Notes: generated from the sequence alone by a model not told the origin. A stretch of 64,000 bases of DNA from Streptomyces sp. A0958 (GCF_004795035.1 NZ_SSBK01000019.1:1-64000), one strand, 5' to 3'. Shown: positions 1 through 8,639, counted from the first letter of the stretch. Made by a program: numbers and translations.

Positions 1-75
1 ACCCGGAAGCTAAGCCTTTCAGCGCCGATGGTACTGCAGGGGGGACCCTGTGGGAGAGTAGGACGCCGCCGAACT
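1..75 (+). rRNA. rrf: 5S ribosomal RNA, 3' part
   Basis: The first 75 bases read as the 3' two thirds of a streptomycete 5S rRNA: the loop AAGCTAAGCC, the GATGGTACTGC segment and the closing GGACGCCGCCGAACT helix strand. The 5' end and the rest of the rRNA operon lie left of the window. The 3' end is placed after GAACT by recall of Streptomyces 5S sequences. Confidence 0.95.
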
Positions 76-84
76 CCTTTTAGG

Positions 85-125
85 AAGAGCCCCGTGCCCT
101 TGTGGCACGGGGCTCTTCTGCGTTT
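85..125 (+). terminator. rRNA operon terminator
   Basis: A perfect 14-bp stem (85-98 with 104-117) closes a 5-base loop and is followed by CTGCGTTT. It sits 10 bases after the 5S end, as expected for the terminator of the rRNA operon. Confidence 0.9.
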
Positions 126-222
126 CCAGGGCCATCGGCACCCCTGTGCACCCGCCTGAGGGGGCTGAGGGTAGGGTCAGGGGGCACATCATTGGCACGT
201 TCTTGACACAGGAGGCCCCCGG

Positions 223-831
223 GTGGAGGTCCAGGAGACCCGCGTTCAGACGGACCGGGTACTCACCATCCCCAACATCCTCAGCATGGCGCGCCTCGTC
301 GGCGTACCTGTCTTCCTGTGGCTGATTCTCCGCCCCGAGTTCGGCGGACCCCAGAGCGATGGCTGGGCATTGCTGGTCCTGATGTTCAGCGGCGTCAGCG
401 ACTACCTCGACGGCAAGCTCGCGCGTCGATGGAACCAGATCAGCAGCCTCGGCCGGCTCCTCGACCCGGCCGCCGACCGTCTCTACATCCTTTCTACTCT
501 CGTCGGGCTGACCTGGCGCGAGATCCTGCCCCTCTGGCTCACCGCCGCTCTGCTCGCCCGTGAGCTGATGCTTCTCGTGATGGTGGGAATCCTGCGCCGG
601 CACGGCTATCCGCCGCCGCAGGTGAACTTCCTGGGCAAGGCCGCCACGTTCAACCTCATGTACGCATTCCCCTTGTTGCTGCTCAGCGACGGAAGTGGTT
701 GGCTGGCAGAGGTGGCCACCGTTTTCGGATGGGCGTTCGCAGGATGGGGTACAACGCTCTATTGGTGGGCAGGAATCCTCTACGTGGTTCAGGTCCGCCG
801 ACTCGTCAAGGCGGATGCAGTAGCCGATTGA
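223..831 (+). CDS. CDP-alcohol phosphatidyltransferase family membrane enzyme
   Basis: This 202-residue integral membrane enzyme transfers a phosphatidyl group from CDP-diacylglycerol to an alcohol in phospholipid synthesis. The family signature DGxxARx8GxxxDxxxD is intact (DGKLAR, then GRLLDPAAD, about residues 65-90), with hydrophobic segments on both sides. The GTG start is preceded by AGGAGG at about 210. The position matches M. tuberculosis Rv1822 (pgsA2), which also precedes the DUF881/Sbp block, so a phosphatidylglycerophosphate synthase-like role is likely. The acceptor cannot be read from the sequence, and cardiolipin or phosphatidylinositol-type synthases share the motif. Confidence 0.88.
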   Translation: MEVQETRVQTDRVLTIPNILSMARLVGVPVFLWLILRPEFGGPQSDGWALLVLMFSGVSDYLDGKLARRWNQISSLGRLLDPAADRLYILSTLVGLTWREILPLWLTAALLARELMLLVMVGILRRHGYPPPQVNFLGKAATFNLMYAFPLLLLSDGSGWLAEVATVFGWAFAGWGTTLYWWAGILYVVQVRRLVKADAVAD

Positions 832-943
832 GCTCGTTGAAGTGGTGCCGCGCAACGTCGCCGGCCCGCGGCTGATGACACAGATGCTGCCCTGACGGGC
901 GAAGTCGGCTCGACCGTCGTCTCTCAAGGAGGACGTTTCCGAC

Positions 944-3439
944 ATGAAGGCCGTCGTGATGGCTGGCGGCGAAGGCACTCGCCTTCGCCCCATGACCTCG
1001 AGCATGCCCAAGCCGCTCCTGCCCGTGGCCAATCGGCCAATCATGGAGCATGTGCTCCGACTGCTGAAACGGCACGGGCTCAATGAGACGGTGGTGACCG
1101 TCCAGTTCCTCGCCTCTCTGGTGAAGAACTATTTCGGAGACGGCGAAGAGCTGGGCATGGAGCTCAGCTATGCCAATGAGGAGAAGCCGCTCGGCACCGC
1201 CGGCAGCGTGAAGAATGCCGAGGAGGCGTTGAAGGACGACACCTTCCTCGTCATTTCCGGCGACGCGCTCACCGACTTCGACCTCACCGACCTCATCGCC
1301 TTTCACAAGGAAAAGGGCGGCCTGGTCACCGTCTGCCTCACTCGCGTTCCCAACCCCCTGGAATTCGGGATCACGATCGTCGACGAGGAGGGCCAGGTCG
1401 AACGGTTCCTGGAGAAGCCCACCTGGGGCCAGGTCTTCTCCGACACCGTCAACACGGGCATCTACGTCATGGAGCCCGAGGTCTTCAACTACGTCGAGGC
1501 CGACGTCTCCGTCGACTGGTCCGGGGACGTCTTCCCGCAGCTGATGAAGGAAGGCAAGCCCATCTACGGCTACATCGCCGAGGGCTACTGGGAGGACGTC
1601 GGCACACACGAGAGCTACGTGAAGGCCCAGGCCGACGTGCTCGAGCGCAAGGTCGACGTGGAGATCGACGGCTTCGAGATCTCGCCCGGGGTCTGGGTGG
1701 CCGAGGGCGCGGACGTACATCCCGACGCGGTACTGCGGGGCCCGCTGTACATCGGTGACTACGCCAAGGTCGAGGCCGACGTGGAGATCCGTGAGCACAC
1801 GGTCATCGGGTCGAACGTCGTCGTGAAAAGTGGCGCCTTCCTGCACAAGGCCGTCGTCCACGACAACGTGTACATCGGCGACCACAGCAACCTGCGCGGC
1901 TGCGTAATCGGCAAGAACACCGACATCATGCGCGCCTCCCGGATCGAGGACGGCGCCGTCATCGGCGACGAATGCCTCGTCGGTGAGGAATCGATCATCC
2001 AGGGCAATGTGCGCGTCTATCCCTTCAAGACCATCGAGGCCGGCGCCTTCGTCAACACCTCGGTGATCTGGGAGTCCCGCGGACAGGCGCACCTCTTCGG
2101 AGCGCGCGGTGTCTCCGGAATCCTGAATGTGGAAATCACCCCGGAGCTGGCCGTCAGGCTGGCCGGCGCCTACGCGACGACGCTCAAGAAGGGCTCCACC
2201 GTCACCACCGCCCGGGACCACTCCCGCGGCGCCCGGGCCCTCAAGCGCGCCGTGATCTCCGCCCTCCAGGCCAGTGCCATCGACGTCCGGGACCTGGAGA
2301 ACGTACCGCTGCCCGTCGCGCGGCAGCAGACCGCGCGCGGAAGTGCCGGCGGGATCATGATCCGGACGTCGCAGGGCGTGCCCGACTCCGTCGACATCAT
2401 GTTCTTCGACGAACGGGGAGCGGACCTCTCCCAGGCACGGCAGCGGAAGCTGGACCGGGTCTACGCCAGGCAGGAGTACCGGCGCGCCTTCCCGGGCGAG
2501 ATCGGGGACATCTACTTCCCGTCCAGCGTCTTCGACTCGTACACCGGGTCACTCCTGCGGAACGTGGACACCACCGGAATCGCCGACGCCCAGCTCAAGG
2601 TCGTCGTCGACGCCTCCAACGGCAGCGCCGGACTCGTGCTGCCGAGCCTCCTGGGGCGGCTGGGCGTGGACGCGCTCACCATCAACCCCGGACTCGACGA
2701 ATCCCGCCCCACCGAGTCGGCCGAGACCCGGCGCAACGGGCTCGTGCGCCTGGGGGAGATCGTCTCCTCCGCGCGGGCAGCCTTCGGCGTCCGGTTCGAC
2801 CCCGTGGGCGAACGGCTCTCGCTGGTCGACGAGCGGGGCCGGATCGTGGAGGACGACCGGGCCCTGCTGGTCATGCTCGACCTCGTCGCCGCCGAGCGGC
2901 GCAGCGGACGGGTGGCGCTGCCGGTGACCACCACCAGGGTCGCCGAGCAGGTCGCCGCGTACCACGGCACCCAGGTCGAATGGACGATGACCTCGCCCGA
3001 CGACCTGACGCGGGTGGGGCGTGAGGAAGGCACCATCTTCGGTGGAGACGGCCGCGGCGGCTTCATCGTTCCCGAATTCAGCAGTGTCTTCGACGGAACG
3101 GCCGCATTCGTGCGGCTCATCGGACTCGTCGCCCGTACTCAGCTCACGCTGAGCCAGATCGACGCCCGCATCCCGCGCGCCCACGTCCTGCGCCGCGACC
3201 TCGCGACGCCGTGGGCCGTGAAGGGCCTGGTGATGCGCCGGGTCGTGGAGGCCGCCGGGGACCGCGACGTCGATACGACGGACGGCGTACGGGTCGTGGA
3301 GGCGGACGGGCGCTGGGTGATGGTCCTGCCGGACAGGGCGGAAGCGGTCACTCACCTCTGGGCGGAAGGCCCCGACGACGCCTCGGCGCAGGCGCTGCTC
3401 GACGAATGGGCGGCGGTCGTCGACAGCGCGGGCGACTGA
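944..3439 (+). CDS. Fused sugar-phosphate nucleotidyltransferase / phosphohexomutase
   Basis: An 831-residue cytosolic fusion. Residues 1-230 are a nucleotidyltransferase: the start MKAVVMAGGEGTRLRPMT has the GGxGTRL nucleotide loop and is followed by KPLLPV. Residues about 250-370 are left-handed beta-helix hexapeptide repeats (VIGSNVVVK, YIGDHSNL). Residues about 380-831 are a phosphomannomutase-like module. The usual mutase serine loop (TASHN) is not obvious; the corresponding stretch looks degenerate, so mutase activity is uncertain. Annotated relatives are called mannose-1-phosphate guanylyltransferases, which would supply GDP-mannose for glycoconjugates. The start has a strong AAGGAGG, and a hairpin terminator follows the gene. 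Confidence 0.88.
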   Translation: MKAVVMAGGEGTRLRPMTSSMPKPLLPVANRPIMEHVLRLLKRHGLNETVVTVQFLASLVKNYFGDGEELGMELSYANEEKPLGTAGSVKNAEEALKDDTFLVISGDALTDFDLTDLIAFHKEKGGLVTVCLTRVPNPLEFGITIVDEEGQVERFLEKPTWGQVFSDTVNTGIYVMEPEVFNYVEADVSVDWSGDVFPQLMKEGKPIYGYIAEGYWEDVGTHESYVKAQADVLERKVDVEIDGFEISPGVWVAEGADVHPDAVLRGPLYIGDYAKVEADVEIREHTVIGSNVVVKSGAFLHKAVVHDNVYIGDHSNLRGCVIGKNTDIMRASRIEDGAVIGDECLVGEESIIQGNVRVYPFKTIEAGAFVNTSVIWESRGQAHLFGARGVSGILNVEITPELAVRLAGAYATTLKKGSTVTTARDHSRGARALKRAVISALQASAIDVRDLENVPLPVARQQTARGSAGGIMIRTSQGVPDSVDIMFFDERGADLSQARQRKLDRVYARQEYRRAFPGEIGDIYFPSSVFDSYTGSLLRNVDTTGIADAQLKVVVDASNGSAGLVLPSLLGRLGVDALTINPGLDESRPTESAETRRNGLVRLGEIVSSARAAFGVRFDPVGERLSLVDERGRIVEDDRALLVMLDLVAAERRSGRVALPVTTTRVAEQVAAYHGTQVEWTMTSPDDLTRVGREEGTIFGGDGRGGFIVPEFSSVFDGTAAFVRLIGLVARTQLTLSQIDARIPRAHVLRRDLATPWAVKGLVMRRVVEAAGDRDVDTTDGVRVVEADGRWVMVLPDRAEAVTHLWAEGPDDASAQALLDEWAAVVDSAGD

Positions 3440-3461
3440 GTCCGGCCACCGGAACGGGTGA

Positions 3462-3499
3462 ACGGGCGGCCGGCCCGGGGACGGGCCGGCCGCCCGTTT
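3462..3499 (+). terminator. Intrinsic terminator after the nucleotidyltransferase fusion
   Basis: A perfect 16-bp G/C stem (3462-3477 with 3482-3497) with a 4-base loop is followed by TTT, 22 bases after the stop codon at 3439. Confidence 0.85.
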
Positions 3500-3566
3500 C
3501 CGCGCCCGGCGGGCCATCGGTGGGGCCATTCGGCGGATGCCGCCGCGACATGCGACGATGTGCGGC

Positions 3567-4469
3567 ATGTCGCAGCAGTCCCCAGGTCGGAGCACGGCCC
3601 CGCCGCCCAAGCGCCCCGACGCGTCCATGCTGCTGCTGACCAATGTGATGGAGCACAGCCTGGACGACGGCTACGCCGAAGCGGCGGCGCGGCGCGCGGC
3701 CGACGGGCGCGCGGGCATGCCCCGTACGATCAAGGCGAAGCTCGGGTTCGCCGCGTGTCTGGTCCTGGCCGCCCTGGTCGTCACGCTCGGCGCCGCCCAG
3801 GCGCGGGTGACGGCCCCGGTGCTGGCCAAGGAGCGCCAGGAGCTGATCGACCGGATCGACGCGGAGACGGCGGCGGCCGACACCCTCGAGTCGCAGGTGG
3901 AGGACGTCCGCGACGACGTGGGCAAACGCCAGCGCAAGGCCCTGCAGGAGCACGGGGGCGACCAGGCCGAGCTGGTGGCGCTGCTCTCCGGGGCGACACC
4001 CGTGCACGGTCCGGGAGTCAAGGTCGTCGTCGACGACGCCGAGGACACCGACCAGGGTGGTGGCGGGCCGCGTGAGACCAGCGGCTTCTCCGACACGGGG
4101 CGGGTCAGGGACCGGGACATGCAGCGGGTCGTCAACGGCCTGTGGCAGTCCGGCGCCGAGGCCATCGCCATCAACGGACAGCGTCTGACGGCCCTGTCGG
4201 CGATCCGCGCCGCGGGCGACGCCATACTGGTCGACAACAAACCGCTCGTGCCCCCGTACTCGGTGCTCGCGGTGGGGGACGGCAAGAAGCTCCGCGCGGC
4301 CTTCCGCGACAGCGCCGACGGCCAGTACCTGCAGGCGCTGAAGGACACCTTCGACATCAGGACCAGCATCTCCGTCCAGGAGAAGGTGAATCTCCCGGCC
4401 GCCCCGAGCCTGATCGTACGGACAGCAGAGCCATACAAGGCTGCAGACACAGGGAAGGGCACATCGTGA
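3567..4469 (+). CDS. DUF881 family protein, membrane-anchored with coiled coil (upstream copy)
   Basis: A 300-residue DUF881 protein. It has a cytoplasmic N-terminus, one membrane segment at about residues 58-78 (GFAACLVLAALVVTLGAA), a charged coiled coil (KERQELIDRIDAETAAADT) and an extracytoplasmic DUF881 domain containing the family-typical segment GVKVVVDDAED. ATG at 3567 is preferred over in-frame ATGs at 3537 and 3558 because homologous proteins begin MSQQ; no clear ribosome site helps. The stop overlaps the next gene in GTGA. The order DUF881-Sbp-DUF881 matches mycobacterial Rv1823-Rv1825, whose members have been linked to the cell envelope and division; the molecular function is unknown. 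Confidence 0.88.
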   Translation: MSQQSPGRSTAPPPKRPDASMLLLTNVMEHSLDDGYAEAAARRAADGRAGMPRTIKAKLGFAACLVLAALVVTLGAAQARVTAPVLAKERQELIDRIDAETAAADTLESQVEDVRDDVGKRQRKALQEHGGDQAELVALLSGATPVHGPGVKVVVDDAEDTDQGGGGPRETSGFSDTGRVRDRDMQRVVNGLWQSGAEAIAINGQRLTALSAIRAAGDAILVDNKPLVPPYSVLAVGDGKKLRAAFRDSADGQYLQALKDTFDIRTSISVQEKVNLPAAPSLIVRTAEPYKAADTGKGTS

Positions 4470-4798
4470 TCGCCGTACTGGGCCTCGTCGTGGGAGTCGT
4501 GGTCGGACTGTTGGTCCGGCCCGAAGTGCCGGCGGTGGTCGAGCCCTATCTCCCGATCGCCGTCGTGGCCGCCCTCGACGCGGTCTTCGGCGGGCTGCGG
4601 GCCATGCTCGACGGCATCTTCGTCGACAAGGTCTTCGTGGTCTCGTTCCTCTCCAACGTGGTCGTGGCGGCCCTCATCGTCTTCCTGGGCGACAAACTGG
4701 GCGTCGGCGCCCAGCTCTCCACGGGTGTGGTGGTCGTGCTGGGCATCCGGATCTTCTCCAACGCCGCGGCGATCCGCCGGCACGTCTTCCGGGCATGA
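4466..4798 (+). CDS. sbp: Small basic protein (Sbp family)
   Basis: This 110-residue, very hydrophobic protein belongs to the Sbp (DUF1290) family and resembles Rv1824. Three membrane segments are visible: residues 1-20, about 30-45 and about 50-90 (VVSFLSNVVVAALIVFLG). The GTG start lies inside the stop of the preceding gene (GTGA) and the stop overlaps the next start (ATGA), so the DUF881-Sbp-DUF881 trio is translationally coupled and probably forms one membrane complex. The biochemical role is unknown. Confidence 0.9.
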   Translation: MIAVLGLVVGVVVGLLVRPEVPAVVEPYLPIAVVAALDAVFGGLRAMLDGIFVDKVFVVSFLSNVVVAALIVFLGDKLGVGAQLSTGVVVVLGIRIFSNAAAIRRHVFRA

Positions 4799-5592
4799 CG
4801 CCGATGAGCAACGACGCCTTCGACGACGGCGGGGAGCGGAACGGCGAGCAGCCGGCGAGCGCTCCCCGGGAGCTCACCGGGCGCCAGCGGCTGGTGGCCG
4901 GCATCTGGCCGCCCCGGGTCACCCGCGCCCAACTCGTCGTCGCCCTGCTGCTGTTCGTCCTCGGCCTGGGGCTCGCCATCCAGGTGCGGTCCAACAGCGA
5001 CAACAGCGCCCTGCGCGGCGCCCGCCAGGAGGACCTGGTGCGCATCCTGGACGAGGTGGACGAGCGTACGCAGCGGCTGGAGGACGAGAAACAGCGCCTG
5101 GACGACCAGCGCACGGAGCTGGAGAACAGCTCCGACCAGGCCGAGGAGGCTCGGAAGCAGACGGTCGAGAAGGAGCGGCAACTCGGCGTGCTCGCGGGCA
5201 CCGTCGCGGCGCACGGACCCGGGATCACGCTGACGGTCAACGACCCCGTCGGGGCGGTGCGGCCGGACATGCTGCTCGACGCCCTGCAGGAGCTGAGGGC
5301 GGCCGGTGCCGAGGCGGTCGAGGTCAACGGCGTACGCGTGGTGGCCAATACCTACTTCTCCGGCGACGGCGGCGCCGTCAAGGTCGACGGCCGTAAGATC
5401 TCCTCCCCGTACGTCTTCAAGGTCATCGGCAAGCCGCAGGATCTGGAACCGGCGCTCAACATCCCCGGGGGTGTGGTGCAGACGCTGGAGAAGGAGCAGG
5501 CCACGGTGCATGTGGCGCGGGCCGACGACATTGTCGTGGACGCCTTGCGACCGGCGGAGCGGCCTGACTACGCTCGGTCGTCGGGCCAGTGA
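4795..5592 (+). CDS. DUF881 family protein, membrane-anchored with coiled coil (downstream copy)
   Basis: A 265-residue paralogue of the protein two genes upstream. It has a short acidic N-terminus, one membrane segment at about residues 46-64 (LVVALLLFVLGLGLAIQV), a long coiled coil rich in E/Q/R (residues about 75-125) and an extracytoplasmic DUF881 domain (GPGITLTVNDP). ATG 4795 overlaps the sbp stop; ATG 4804 is an in-frame alternative. It corresponds to Rv1825. The coiled coil suggests pairing, perhaps with the upstream copy. About 190 bases without a gene follow; mycobacteria have gcvH at this point. Confidence 0.9.
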   Translation: MTPMSNDAFDDGGERNGEQPASAPRELTGRQRLVAGIWPPRVTRAQLVVALLLFVLGLGLAIQVRSNSDNSALRGARQEDLVRILDEVDERTQRLEDEKQRLDDQRTELENSSDQAEEARKQTVEKERQLGVLAGTVAAHGPGITLTVNDPVGAVRPDMLLDALQELRAAGAEAVEVNGVRVVANTYFSGDGGAVKVDGRKISSPYVFKVIGKPQDLEPALNIPGGVVQTLEKEQATVHVARADDIVVDALRPAERPDYARSSGQ

Positions 5593-5782
5593 GCCCCGGG
5601 CGCCCGGGCGTCGGGGGACACGAGCGGAAGGTTGCGGGGGGTCGCCGCATCGTAATCGTGGCGCGTGGTGGAAACTGTCGAGTGGATACGGACGTTGTGC
5701 AGATGTCCGGGTCGGCAGGTGTGTTCATTCAGGGTTCGTCCTGCCCCACGGGCGGGTCTGTTTCGGTCAAGGGGAATCGCCC

Positions 5783-6538
5783 GTGAAGTTGTTTGGGAAG
5801 TTGTTCGGCAAGAGCGCACGCGATGAGGCCGCAAGGCATCGCGCGCCGCGCCATGGTCAGCCCGACGAGCAGGGCTCGGAGCGCCCGCTCTTCCGCGACC
5901 AGGTGGCGGGCCAGGGGGGTGACCACCCGGGCGGTCCCGGCGCGTCGTCCGTTGACCCTGCCGGTCCCGGCCGCATAGGTTTCGGAGCCCCGAGCCAGGA
6001 GGCTTCGTCCATGCCGGTCTGTACGAGGTGTGGCCACCGCAATGCCGAGGCCAGCCGTTTCTGCTCCAACTGCGGTGCGCCGCTGCGGGGCGGAGTCCCC
6101 GAGCGTGCCTCGGAGACGACGTCGACCATCTCCATCTCGGGCCTGGAGGCCTACGAGGCGGAGGCGACCGGCCAGACCGCCGTGCCGTCGCTCTCTCCCG
6201 AGGCGCAGGCCGCCGTCGACGCCCTGCCGCTCGGCTCGGCGCTCCTGGTGGTTCGGCGCGGCCCGAACTCCGGCAGTCGCTTCCTGCTGGACGGTGAGCT
6301 GACCACGGCCGGCCGCCACCCGCAGAGCGACATCTTCCTCGACGACGTGACGGTGTCGCGCCGCCACGTGGAGTTCCGTCGCAACGCCGACGGCAGCTTC
6401 ACGGTCGGGGATGTCGGCAGCCTCAACGGCACCTACGTCAACCGTGAGCGGATCGACTCCGTCGCCCTGTCCAACGGCGACGAAGTGCAGATCGGCAAGT
6501 ACCGGCTGGTCTTCTACGCGAGCCAGCGCGGCATCTGA
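5783..6538 (+). CDS. GarA-like FHA domain protein with an added zinc ribbon
   Basis: This 251-residue cytosolic signalling protein looks like the streptomycete counterpart of mycobacterial GarA/OdhI, which switches 2-oxoglutarate metabolism when phosphorylated. The C-terminal FHA domain (about residues 150-250) has GRHPxSDIFL, SRRH and NGTYVNR. Upstream is ETTST, matching the GarA phospho-threonine motif targeted by PknB/PknG-type kinases. Unlike GarA, it has a basic N-terminus and a zinc ribbon at about residues 77-100 (CTRCGHRN, then CSNCG). The GTG start at 5783 follows AAGGGG and gives the conserved MKLFGKLFGK beginning. An ATG just before the zinc ribbon could make a shorter form. Confidence 0.88.
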   Translation: MKLFGKLFGKSARDEAARHRAPRHGQPDEQGSERPLFRDQVAGQGGDHPGGPGASSVDPAGPGRIGFGAPSQEASSMPVCTRCGHRNAEASRFCSNCGAPLRGGVPERASETTSTISISGLEAYEAEATGQTAVPSLSPEAQAAVDALPLGSALLVVRRGPNSGSRFLLDGELTTAGRHPQSDIFLDDVTVSRRHVEFRRNADGSFTVGDVGSLNGTYVNRERIDSVALSNGDEVQIGKYRLVFYASQRGI

Positions 6539-6579
6539 CCCGTCCCCGGACTCCGTCCGGGGGACCCTCAGGAAGGTCC

Positions 6580-7323
6580 ATGCTGAGAACACCGAGCGGC
6601 GGTGCCGGGAACGGCATCGCCGCCGACGACCGGCCGGTGAGCATCGGCACGGTGCTCCTGCAACTGCGGGAGGAGTTCCCCGAGGTCACCATCTCCAAGA
6701 TCCGTTTCCTGGAGGCCGAAGGGCTCGTCGAACCACAGCGGACGCCTTCCGGCTATCGGAAGTTCAGCCCCGCCGATGTCGAGCGGCTCGCCCAGGTGCT
6801 GCGGATGCAGCGGGACCACTACCTCCCGCTCAAGGTCATCCGCGAGCATCTGGACGCCCTCGCCCGGGGCGAGCAGGCGGCCCTGCCGTCCCCGGGCGGG
6901 GAGCGGCGGGACACGGCGGACGGCGGCTGGACCGGCGGGCCCGGGCAGGCCACGGCCGCCCGCATCGGCCGCGCCGAGCTGCTGGTCGCCGCCGAGGTCA
7001 CCGAGAGCGACCTCGATTCCTGGGAGTCCTACGGCCTCGTCGCACCGATGCCGGAGGGCGGCTACGACGCCGAGATGGTGACCGTCGCCAGGCTTGTGGC
7101 GGATCTGGGGCGATTCGGTCTGGAACCCCGTCACCTGAGGGCCATGCGGGCGGCTGCCGACCGGGAGGCGGGGCTCATCGAGCAGGTCGTCGCGCCGCTG
7201 CGCCGGCACCGGAACCCGCAGACCAGAGCACATGCCGAGGCCACCACCAAGGAGCTGGCGGAACTGTCCGTACGGCTGCATTCCGCCCTCGTGCAGACCG
7301 CTCTGCGGGTGCGGCTCCACTGA
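6580..7323 (+). CDS. ftsR: MerR-family regulator, FtsR type
   Basis: A 247-residue DNA-binding regulator. The N-terminal winged helix (about residues 18-85) contains ISKIRFLEAEGLVEPQRT and GYRKFSPADVERL; a C-terminal helical region follows. It matches mycobacterial Rv1828 and corynebacterial FtsR, an activator of ftsZ, in domain layout and in its place between the FHA protein and the DUF151 protein. The ftsZ target is inferred from those relatives. The start follows AGGAAGG at about 6571. A short inverted repeat (6545-6564) between this gene and the FHA gene may limit read-through. Confidence 0.85.
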   Translation: MLRTPSGGAGNGIAADDRPVSIGTVLLQLREEFPEVTISKIRFLEAEGLVEPQRTPSGYRKFSPADVERLAQVLRMQRDHYLPLKVIREHLDALARGEQAALPSPGGERRDTADGGWTGGPGQATAARIGRAELLVAAEVTESDLDSWESYGLVAPMPEGGYDAEMVTVARLVADLGRFGLEPRHLRAMRAAADREAGLIEQVVAPLRRHRNPQTRAHAEATTKELAELSVRLHSALVQTALRVRLH

Positions 7324-7376
7324 TGCCGGCCGAGCCCGACTACCCAAACCTGCCGGGCACGTCCTAGGGTTGCTGT

Positions 7377-7853
7377 GTGAACGAGCTCGACGTTGTGGGT
7401 GTCCGGGTGGAAATGCCCTCCAACCAACCGATCGTGCTCCTGCGTGAAGTGGGAGGCGACCGGTACCTCCCCATTTGGATCGGTCCTGGTGAGGCGACCG
7501 CGATCGCCTTCGCCCAGCAGGGCATGGCTCCGGCCAGGCCGCTGACCCATGATCTCTTCAAGGATGTGCTCGAGGCCGTGGGCCAGGAGCTCACCGAGGT
7601 CCGCATCACGGACCTGCGCGAAGGGGTTTTCTACGCGGAGCTGGTCTTCGCCAGCGGTGTCGAGGTGAGCGCGCGTCCTTCGGACGCCATAGCGCTCGCC
7701 CTGCGCACCGGCACGCCGATCTACGGCAGTGACGGGGTGCTCGACGACGCGGGGATCGCGATCCCCGACGAGCAGGAGGACGAGGTGGAGAAGTTCCGCG
7801 AGTTCCTCGACCAGATCTCTCCGGAGGACTTCGGTACGAACAACAGCCAGTGA
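7377..7853 (+). CDS. DUF151 (bifunctional nuclease) family protein
   Basis: A 158-residue protein of the DUF151 family, named after plant bifunctional nucleases. The domain covers about residues 5-130 (RYLPIWIGPGEATAIAF, then RPSDAIALALRTGTPIY). It is the counterpart of Rv1829 in the conserved order. A TAGGGT box at 7365-7370 ends 6 bases before the GTG start and there is no ribosome site, so the gene may also be read from a leaderless transcript. The acidic C-terminus (DEQEDEVEKFREF) is typical. Nuclease activity is not proven for bacterial members. Confidence 0.87.
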   Translation: MNELDVVGVRVEMPSNQPIVLLREVGGDRYLPIWIGPGEATAIAFAQQGMAPARPLTHDLFKDVLEAVGQELTEVRITDLREGVFYAELVFASGVEVSARPSDAIALALRTGTPIYGSDGVLDDAGIAIPDEQEDEVEKFREFLDQISPEDFGTNNSQ

Positions 7854-7962
7854 CGTCCCCGGGGGGCCGCCGTCGGCATATCCGGAGAGCCTTTCCCCGT
7901 CGAGAGTCACGCGAAACCACCCTCAGGGTGATTATCACTCGGCGTGCCGAGTGTGGCGATCG

Positions 7963-7991
7963 TTGACGCACCCCGGGTGACTGCCTACCTT
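7963..7991 (+). promoter_or_regulatory. Sigma-70-like promoter of the second MerR gene
   Basis: TTGACG (7963-7968), a 17-base spacer and TACCTT (7986-7991) form a good housekeeping-type promoter 30 bases before the GTG start at 8022. A perfect palindrome, CACTCGGC-GT-GCCGAGTG (7936-7953), lies just upstream and could be an operator or the end of the preceding transcript. Confidence 0.6.
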
Positions 7992-8021
7992 CGAGTGGGC
8001 AGGTCAAGGACGGAGGTCGGC

Positions 8022-8639
8022 GTGAGAAGCAGCGGCGACGGTACGGCGGCGGGTGCGCCGTATCCGCAGCAGGGGAGTACAGCCGACCGCACCATGAGGC
8101 AGCCGGCTGTGCCGGCTGCGGTGGCAGGGGGCGGCGTGGCATCGGCCGACGACATCGGCTATCGCGGGCCGACGGCGTGCGCGGCGGCAGGGATCACTTA
8201 TCGGCAGCTCGACTACTGGGCCCGTACCGGCCTGGTCGAGCCGAGCGTCCGTCCGGCGTACGGATCGGGCACGCAGCGGCTCTACAGCTTCCGGGACGTC
8301 GTCCTGCTGAAGATCGTGAAGCGCTTCCTCGACACGGGTGTGGCGCTCCAGAACATCCGCACCACGGTCCAGCATCTGCGGGCCCGCGGCTTCCAGGATC
8401 TGGAGCGCATGACGCTGATGAGCGACGGGGCGACGGTCTACGAGTGCTCCTCGCCCGCCGAGGTCGTGGACCTGCTCCAAGGGGGCCAGGGCGTCTTCGG
8501 CATCGCCGTGGGGGTGGTGTGGCGGGATGTGGACGCCGCGCTGTCGCAGCTGCACGGGGAGCGCGTGGACACCGGGGAGACCCTCATCGGGCACAACCCC
8601 ACCGACGAGCTCGCGCGGCGCCGCAACCGGGCCGTCTGA
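8022..8639 (+). CDS. MerR-family regulator (Rv1830 type)
   Basis: A 205-residue regulator with a disordered N-terminus of about 40 residues, then a MerR winged helix (AGITYRQLDYWARTGLVEPS, then GSGTQRLYSFRDVVLLKI) and a short C-terminal region. It matches Rv1830, reported to regulate growth and division in mycobacteria, in sequence pattern and position. GTG 8022 is chosen because GGAGG lies 7 bases upstream; frame-open sequence runs further 5' to 7944 but covers the promoter. It is likely transcribed from its own promoter at 7963-7991. Confidence 0.85.
   Translation: MRSSGDGTAAGAPYPQQGSTADRTMRQPAVPAAVAGGGVASADDIGYRGPTACAAAGITYRQLDYWARTGLVEPSVRPAYGSGTQRLYSFRDVVLLKIVKRFLDTGVALQNIRTTVQHLRARGFQDLERMTLMSDGATVYECSSPAEVVDLLQGGQGVFGIAVGVVWRDVDAALSQLHGERVDTGETLIGHNPTDELARRRNRAV

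Noticed and set aside
806..2221. Long open frames on the minus strand opposite the nucleotidyltransferase fusion, and similar long antisense frames opposite gcvP, kshB, hsaC and the acyl-CoA dehydrogenases
   Set aside because: They mirror third-position G/C of the real genes, have Arg/Gly/Ala/Pro-rich low-quality translations and no ribosome sites; known families are on the other strand.
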